Origin: Paratinospora sagittata
Taxonomy: Eukaryota; Streptophyta; Magnoliopsida; Ranunculales; Menispermaceae
NCBI GenBank assembly: GCA_035771175.1
Contig: CM069594.1
Coordinates: 44,877,534 to 44,941,533, forward strand
Direction: 5' to 3'
DNA: 64,000 bases
The notes beneath the pieces are model-generated. The model did not search any database, was not told the origin of the DNA, and was given only the letters and a program-made list of their open reading frames with translations. Both the position numbers and the translations under genes were made by a program. Within the stretch, counting starts at the first letter, position 1. Each line of letters opens with the position of its first letter. This document shows, in pieces, positions 57,077 to 64,000 of the stretch.

Positions 57077-59877
57077 TGTTGGTCCACCCAAGAGGGGGGT
57101 GAATTAGGTGTGATGGTCAATTATAAATATCTCTTCCAATAACTTAGTGATTTACATAAGTGTATTGGAATTGGATGCAAAACTAGAACACAAACTAAAT
57201 TGCAAATGTGAGACACACAAGATTTATAGTGGTTCGGCCAAGCCTACATCCACTACCTAATCTCCCGATTAGGATTTTCTCAATCCACTAACTGATTCTC
57301 TTATGGGTGAGAACCAAACCGTTACAACTTCCCTTTTACAGGTTAAAGGCAAACCTATCCTTTCACAGGCTAAGGATGAACCAAATTTCCTTTTTTCGGG
57401 ATGTAGAGAAACCCATGTTCCTTTTACTGGATAAGGAAGAACCATTTTCCTTTTACAGGATAAGGAAGAATTGTTTTCCTTTTACAAGTTAAGGACGCAC
57501 CTACCCTTTTACAGGATGAGGATGAACTGGTTTCCTACTTACAGGTGGGCATGAACCTTTTTCTCTTTTACAGGTTCAGAGATAACCTTAACATGATTTC
57601 AATTCTGAAATCATTAAGTGAACTACATTAACTTGTCCTGGTTGTTTCAGACCAAAAGCACACCAGCATTACAACACAATAATGTTGATTGGTTCTAAAG
57701 TAGTAGAGCACTTTACAATTAAGCATTACATAACATTACAAAGATATGAAATATGAAATAGGTAATGCTAAGTTGAAATACACTTACAGTCCTTTACTTT
57801 TCAATGTTCGGTATTGCTCAAATGCAGTTTCGAAAAGCATGAATGATGTGATATGAATATTAGTGCTTCTTCGAAAATAATATGATACTAAATAAACATT
57901 GATTTGAACATTTAAGGACTAGTGTAAATAAAAAATGCAGACAGTTTTCAAAATAGATAATAAATATAACTATGAAAACTTATGGTTCAGTGATCAGTAG
58001 TTAATGCAACTACTGATATAGTTAACACAATACTTAAGATATGAAATCAAGTACAACTGTATTTCTCACGATCTATATCTCAAATTCTATCTTCAGCAAG
58101 AATAATACCAAGTATGAATCAATGCTGAAAATTTGAGTTGATACCAGGTCAAATAGATTTTCAAAGATATAATGAAAATAAGCTCAGTATGGAAATCATT
58201 TGAATACGTAAAGGTATCAGTGAAAAAAACTTTGAAAGTTTAGATGTTTGAAAAACATTTTGACACAAACTAACTTTCAAAAAGTATTGGCACAATACAA
58301 ATAGATTGGCAATTTGTTTGATCCTAAATGCTGATATTTATAGACTTAGTGGGACATAGCCGTTAGATATTTGAAGTTCAAATAATATGAACGTTTACAC
58401 ACAATGACTAGAATGTTATATGAAAATGGCAACTGCAATTTTCACTAACATTCTGGTTCATTTTAGATTTCATGCAAAGGGAAAGTTTTAGGAAAACTAT
58501 TTCATGTATCAGAGACGATCTCTAATAGGTCTGAAAAGGACTCTGTGCAAAGTTACTCTGTTCTGAAAAAGCAAACCTATAAAGTGTACTTGTTCAAATA
58601 GTGACGATTGTTGAATTAGCTCGATTCCGTAATTAGTGTCCTAACACATAATATCAACAGTGTCGTTTTGTTCCTTGAGGGCGCTCATTACGTATAAGCA
58701 TTCTGCTGAGGGCGCTACTAACTCGTAAGCATCCTGACTTACTTTGACACTTAAACGACTTAAACCTAAGGACGCTAATGCATAGTTAGCTTTGTTCTAT
58801 GTATTAAAACAAGTAAATGCATGAGGGCGCTACTTTTAGAGTAAGCGTCCTACAAGTTTAAAACATAAGACATAATACGAGGGCACTACAACAATGTAAG
58901 CGTCCTACAAGTTAAGAATATTTGAAATCAAACACAAGCACGTTGAAGGATAATCAACGTCTTGAAAGTTACTAAGTTGATTCCCAAAAGATGAGGGCGC
59001 TCCTATCCAGGTAGCGTCCTGATAGATTATTCAACTTATAACTATCAGCGTCCTCAAAGATACATTCTTTGAAGAACTTAAGACATCTTTTAGTGAGCTG
59101 ATGTTGAGTCAGCTTCCTGACAACTTCAGAGGTTGACTAATAAAGGAGGCCGCTACAATATAAGTAAGCTTCCTAATAAATCAGTTCAATTCAACCTTGA
59201 ACATTATCAGCGTCCTAATGAGTCATTAGCGTCCTGCCTTAACAAGTTCAAGAGAGCGCTGCTAAATCATTAGCGTCCTAAAAGATTCTTTAAAAATAGT
59301 TTTGATTAGCGATTAAATATTCGATAAATGCGAATAAAAACTCCGTATATTACAAATTAAATATTTAAAAGGAAATACCGTAAAACGTATGATCAAAACA
59401 TGCAGATTTGAAAAACATATGCAGATGATTTATACATGGTTTTGAAGAACATTTTGAGCAATAACGATTAATGAAAGATATACCTTAATACTTTATGTAT
59501 TTCTCATTTCTCATAACCGTTAAATCCAACTCTTCATTATGAGATCTTCAATAAGTACTTCGCGCGGAGTTGAATGACTCGAACGTTGATTGAGAGATGT
59601 AGACTTGAAGCTTGATCAAATCGTTTGAGTGAGGTGATCTTGAAATCATGATGTGATTGTTGAAGTCCTTTTGATTGAAGCGAATTTGACCGTTGGATGT
59701 GATCTTTGAGTTCCTTGATCGAGTCCTTCCTTGGCTTTTTGCTTTCCTTAGGTGCTTTGATAAAATCTTGATAAACGCACGTTTAGCACTGAAAAGTACT
59801 TTGTTTGTGATCATCAAAATATACTTTATCACAACATATTTAGGGACGAGCTAAGTTATGAACAATTTAAGTTAACA
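57077..59877 (-). mobile_element. Long SIRE-like solo LTR with hairpin-motif array
   Basis: 2801 bp. The plus strand begins TGTTGGTCCACCCAAGAGGG and ends AATTTAAGTTAACA, with a perfect target duplication TCTTA (57072-57076 and 59878-59882). The region 58670-59285 carries about fourteen GAGGGCGCT...AGCGTCCT pairs, the same motif as in the element at 19080-28095. The region 57345-57580 carries the CCTTTTACAGGATAAGGA tandem repeat shared with W. ORFs at 57307-57492 and 59548-59832 are LTR readings. Confidence 0.92.
58670..59285 (-). repeat. Hairpin-motif array in the solo LTR
   Basis: Repeated GAGGGCGCT and AGCGTCCT blocks separated by 8-20 bases, each pair able to fold back. Pairs recur every 40-70 bases. 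Spacer sequences differ, so the short motif itself appears to be conserved, not a long unit. Confidence 0.8.
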
Positions 59878-60009
59878 TCTTATACTGTCAATAGATTGGG
59901 TCTATTTTAGCAAGTACCAAGAACCTACATCTACTCATTAGCAAGCACTTAAAAGGGCTCTTAGATACATCAAAGGTGCATGTAACCATGGTCTTCAAAT
60001 CAAGCCCGA
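59878..60009 (+). pseudogene. Ty1/copia RNase H region, first piece
   Basis: It continues directly after the TCTTA duplication. Across two frames: VNRLGLF, then ALKRALRYIKGACNHGLQIK-like coding (59938-60009, ACTTAAAAGGGCTCTTAGAT...). The family pattern is H..ALKRILRYLKGT..HGL.I. It is cut at 60010 by a Y-family LTR. Confidence 0.85.
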
Positions 60010-60426
60010 TGTAACGCCCTAGAATTTATTCCGGCTAGCCCAATAACTTAACCCTTGTGTGCCCAACTCTACGTGCCAACATTTGATGTCATGTTTATGT
60101 TATTTGTTGCTTGATAATTTATATTATGTGTGTTATACGTGTTTACTATGAAATTTTATTAAATTTTGAATGAACCCACGAAATACCCTTATGTCACACA
60201 CATGAAAATAATTCATTTTGGACGAACCTAGAAATTGGCCTTATATTATATGGGGTGAAATTAGTTCAATTTGTCAGATGATGGGGAATTGGCCTAAAGT
60301 CATATGCGTGAAAATAAGCAAATTTGGGATTTCGAAAATACGTTTAGAAAAAAAAGGGGAAAGTGGTGGTTACTTGTAGAAAATTATTATTAGCACTATT
60401 GTTATTGTTAATAATATCATCACCAC

Positions 60427-60474
<48 letters not shown>

Positions 60475-63309
60475 GGGTGACTTTTGGAGAAGCCACATTT
60501 AAGTTACTTGTTGAGCAAGTCATTATCTTGACTTGTGACTTGTTGAAAAGACCACATTAAGTGCTATAAATTAATGCACCCATTTAATGTATGGAAAAGT
60601 TATATTGAATATGTGGTGCTTAGACGAGTGGTGTACATGAGAATAAGTAATGTACAAGAAAGTGTATTTGAAATGAGTAGTGTGAGCAAGAGGAAAAACA
60701 AGAGAAAGAAAAAGAAGAGAAGAGAAAGAGAAGAGGAAGAAAAAGAAAAAGGGGGACCTAGGGTTTTTGGGGGTGCTCTTGCTCAAAATTGCCAAAGGTA
60801 AACTTTGTTTACCATCTTTCTTTATGAAATCTCTTTCTAACTCAAAGTTCTAGCTTTTGATTGGTATGAATCTTGCAATGGATTTTCGAATTTGGGAAGA
60901 CCTAACCGAGGTTTGAGTTGCATAAGATTGAATGAACTTGATAATGGTGGATTTAAGCTTCGATGACCTAAATCGACACCCAATAGTTGTTTTCCATGCA
61001 TCCAACCCTACTTTTCTTAGTGTTTGAGGTTAGGGTTTTGATGGAAACCCTATGAACCGAAATGCATGCTTAGGATTTGGATTTCTAGGATGATTTAGAA
61101 TCCATTGGTGGCATTTGCCCCAATTTTTATTGAGAAATTGATGGGGTTCTTTGTAAATGAATTAACCATAGATTCTTGACTTATGGTTTTTCATTAAAGG
61201 CGCATGTGACTTATGTTGAATATATGAGCATACTTAAATGATTTATAGTGTCAATTTGAGAATTTACATGGTAGAATATGTGGGCTAGTTCAAATTGGCC
61301 ACTTGACCTATTGTAGAGATTTTCTCCAATTTGGGAAAAATGATGTAATTGATTTGAAAGTGGTTAATTGTGGTGAAATATGTTTAATTGGACATGAAGT
61401 GGGTTAGTTCATGTTGTAATTGACCCATAAAAACCCTAAGGAGACTAGGCCTAATGTTGAGATTTTACCCAATTTGGGGCTTTTAGTGCATTTGGTTTGA
61501 ATTTGACAAATTGGGGAGAAATATGGTTCATTAGACATGAATGAGTTGAATTATGCTTAATTGAGCATGAATTGGGCATGGATTGCATTGTAATTAATTA
61601 TTGTTGGCCTAGGCCTAGACCTTGTATGATCCTGTAATTAGACATAGTGGATGCCTAATGGTTGTACATTGATAATTAAGGTTGAATGAATGACATATGG
61701 TTGGGAATTGAGGCTCATGATGGGATAAGATGCGTATGGATTGGTGTACATTGGTTATGTTGTTTAACATGATAACTGATGTATGTATATTAATGTGTGG
61801 ACCTAGATTTGAAGACTAGGCTTTAGCCATGTAATTAGGCATATGTAGTGCCTACAGTAAGAGAATTGCCAATATAATGATTTCACATAGTTTTGGATGT
61901 TAATGATCTCGTTGGCCTAGTTGGCCATGTTGAGACCTAGACTAGCGATTTTGACTTGGGTCATAATATGGGGCATAAATGATGCCTATGGCATGAAGAT
62001 TGGAAATTATTATTGAATTAGAGATGTGTGTAGTGTAAGGACCTAAAATGACCATGTTGGGAAATTAATCATGGGTTGTATGTATGGGATGTGGCGTGGA
62101 TCATGAAATGAATGTGTTTATGGGAATTGATATATATATGTGCATTTTTCTGTACTATTACAGGACTGTGATTGGACTTGTTATCGGTTGGAATCCCTTG
62201 TGTGATAGTATCACTCTCGAGTGGCTTGGTTGTGAGTAGAATTCCTTTATGTTTTAAATCCCTTATGTCATCATACTTTTATGTATATAAACAAGCATGA
62301 ATGGATTTATATGAACGATGTATGGTGTGGAAAACCTTATGAGCTTGGTTTGTCTTGCCTATTTGGATGATAACATACTAATGGGGAGACTTGGCCTGGT
62401 CATAGGAGGGTTTTAGATTGGAGAAGAAAGGCACGATGAAATATCCGTGTTCAAGTAACTCCAATGTGAATGAACAAGTCCGAGATCCTAGCTTGTGTCT
62501 AGATCTCACTGTGTGATATGTTTATACTAATATATGAAAAACTAAATAAAAAAATGATAGGTTTTTCTTGCATTGAACTGTATATATGGATGCTTGATAT
62601 TATGCTATTATGTTATTTCAGCATTGGCAATTGCATGCATACATGATATTTTATTTGATGAGTATTGGATGACATATTTGGATTCTATTCACTGGGCTCC
62701 ATTGGCTCACCCTACTTCTTCCATTTTCAGGTCGTTCGGTACAGGACAAAGGCAAGGGAATAGCTACTTCTTGAGGGCTTGCTAGCCTTGAGTTAGGCCT
62801 CGATGTGAGCGTAGGAGGCATTTTTGGTTGGTTGTTGGTTTTGTATAAGCTATGATGTATTTCTTAGTTTTAAAATATGTAAATATAACACTTACCACAT
62901 GCTTTAGTTGGTGAGGTTGGGATGGTAGTTAGATCTATGTGGATGTGAGGATGGTTTGGTATCATATTTTGGGGATTTGTGTTAACTATGTTTTGGATAT
63001 ACTCCATGTTATGATCATGGGAGATTTATGACATGTGGGTTTGATTATGATGGACTAGATGGTATGAGAATCACTGTCATTGGTTTTGTATTTGACTTTG
63101 ATTGTAGTTGTGGATGGTGGAACTATTCAGGTTTATCAAGTTAATGATGTTAAGAACAAAAAATGGGACTCTATGAAGAGTCTGGTTGAGGCTGGTAGGG
63201 TTCTAGTCATCTCACAGTATGATGTGAGGTGGTTGCAGATGTCTACGTCGAGCGTCTCGCCCTGGCATTCTGCACGCCGTCTCGCGGGGGATGGTGAGGG
63301 GGGGCCACA
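60010..63309 (+). mobile_element. Solo LTR, family Y, third copy (uninterrupted)
   Basis: 3.3 kb. It starts TGTAACGCCCTAGAATTTAT and ends GAGGGGGGGCCACA. Flanks CCCGA (60005-60009) and TCCGA (63310-63314) differ by one transition. It is the reference for the two nested Y copies. It contains a TTA microsatellite (60427-60474), a purine-rich stretch (60690-60760), CAGGTCGTTCGGTACAGGAC (62729), and the GCGTCTCGCCC...CTCGCGGGGGATGG end block shared with 50760-50785 and 54055-54090. The ORF at 60574-60801 comes from the purine-rich stretch. Confidence 0.9.
60427..60474. repeat. TTA microsatellite
   Basis: About 16 trinucleotide units. The matching position in the inner Y LTR (30740-30770) has only short ATT runs. 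Confidence 0.95.
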
Positions 63310-63834
63310 TCCGACTCCCACATATTATTATCACAAGTCTTTTTGATGTAGATTGAGCATGTTCCCCTGACGATCTGAAGTTTATTGGTGGACATTGCAT
63401 TTGTTTTGGGACACTTTATCAAAGTCTAGCAAGGTCTATTGCATTTATTTCATGACAATCAAAGAATCAACATGTTGTATCAAGGTCTAGTAGTTAATTT
63501 GAATATAGAGTTGTTGCTCAAGCCATTTCAATCTACTGGCTTCAATTTCTTCTTCATGAACTTCATATCTCTTTACTTTCATATCTAAGTTTTTGGTGCA
63601 ACAATATGAGTGTCAATGCATTGACTGCTAATCTTTTTTACCATGCACACACCAAACACATTAAAATTGACGTACATTTTGTTCATGATCGAGTTTTTCA
63701 AAATCAACTTGATCTTTGCTATGTTCCATCTCGTACATAGATTGTCGATTGTCTTATTAAAGTTGTATCTTCTTCTCTCTTTACCTCAAAGACAAACTCA
63801 GTGTGATTTACCCACCCATTCATTAGAGGGGAAA
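63310..63834 (+). pseudogene. Ty1/copia RNase H, C-terminal part
   Basis: SLFDVD, a stop, then ACSPDDLKFIGGHCICFG (family: SDADWAGC.DDRKSTGGYC.FLG). Next comes sequence equivalent to KSSKQ..VSRSSAEAEYR at 63420-63510 with shifts. WLQFLLHELHISLLSYLSFW-type coding leads to CNNMSVNALTANLF and HTKHIKIDVHFVHDRVFQNQ, LDLCYVPS (63600-63740; family: CDN.SA..LA.NPVFHARTKHIEID.HFVRE.V). D and E of the active site cannot all be found. It ends just before the polypurine tract AGAGGGGAAA at 63825-63834. Confidence 0.9.
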
Positions 63835-64000
63835 TGTAAGAGAAGTCCAGTACGTAGAAGTGCACTAGATCATTGTAGTAGAATGTTCCAAAATTTCAAT
63901 TACAACTATATTTGTTTTCTTTTGTCTTAGATGCTTACACGTGTACTTTGATCCAGTGGCTTGTAAATGATTTTTCTATTTTCTTTTCTATATAAGTGGA
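63835..64000 (+). mobile_element. Start of the copia 3' LTR
   Basis: TGTAAGAGAAGTCCAGTACG follows the polypurine tract directly. The LTR runs past the window end; CTATATAAG near 63990 may be its TATA box. The apparent ORF at 63643-63930 joins RNase H and LTR and is not a gene. Confidence 0.8.

Noticed and set aside
60571..60801. Lysine/glutamate-rich protein
   Set aside because: Purine-rich stretch in a Y LTR; the equivalent region near 37190-37240 gives a different, unrelated reading.

Overview
The window is plant nuclear DNA made almost entirely of nested retrotransposons. I see no host gene, rRNA, functional tRNA, CRISPR array or organelle insert. The evidence for a plant is Athila-, Tat- and chromovirus-type Ty3/gypsy pieces, SIRE-like Ty1/copia LTRs, tRNA-Asp and initiator-Met primer sites, and a plant-only transposon-associated domain. 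The species cannot be named; a large, repeat-rich flowering-plant genome fits best. Every coding region is broken by stops or frameshifts, so all are called pseudogenes.

Layout, left half (1-28316): an Athila-type LTR fragment (1-598); two abutting inverted copies of one gypsy LTR family, here 'E' (599-5176); a Tat-like gypsy LTR end, gag, protease and RT start (5177-8814) cut by a second gypsy LTR plus gag (8815-10682); that gag is cut by a third E copy, which holds two complete insertions. One is a minus-strand Athila-type element with gag-protease only (10705-18306, TSD ATAGT). The other is a SIRE-like element with gag plus a large extra ORF and no pol (about 19080-28095).

Right half (28317-64000): a degraded Ty1/copia polyprotein on the plus strand, in pieces from 54149 to the start of its 3' LTR at 63835, is split by three solo LTRs (54815-56367, 57077-59877, 60010-63309). 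To its left lies a solo LTR (29250-54116, TSD GGTCC). Inside this is a second solo LTR of the same family (29888-50806, TSD TAAGT). The inner one holds a palindromic element, a 6.2 kb LARD-like element (30927-37099, TSD GAGTT), a SIRE-like solo LTR with two further solo LTRs inside it (39001-43454), and a minus-strand chromovirus with decayed gag-pol (43598-50639).

The most unusual content is a family of giant-hairpin elements at 2830-3966, 6497-7255 and 30095-30578. They have TGTCAC...GTGACA ends and 5-bp target duplications. Their core is an inverted pair of tRNA-like segments with Pol III box A and B matches. In the first copy three such hairpin units are separated by the same 30-bp perfect palindrome, like LTR-internal-LTR-internal-LTR. 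I know of no described family with this plan. The left-half nest breaks off at about 28317 and never resumes, which suggests an ectopic recombination joint.
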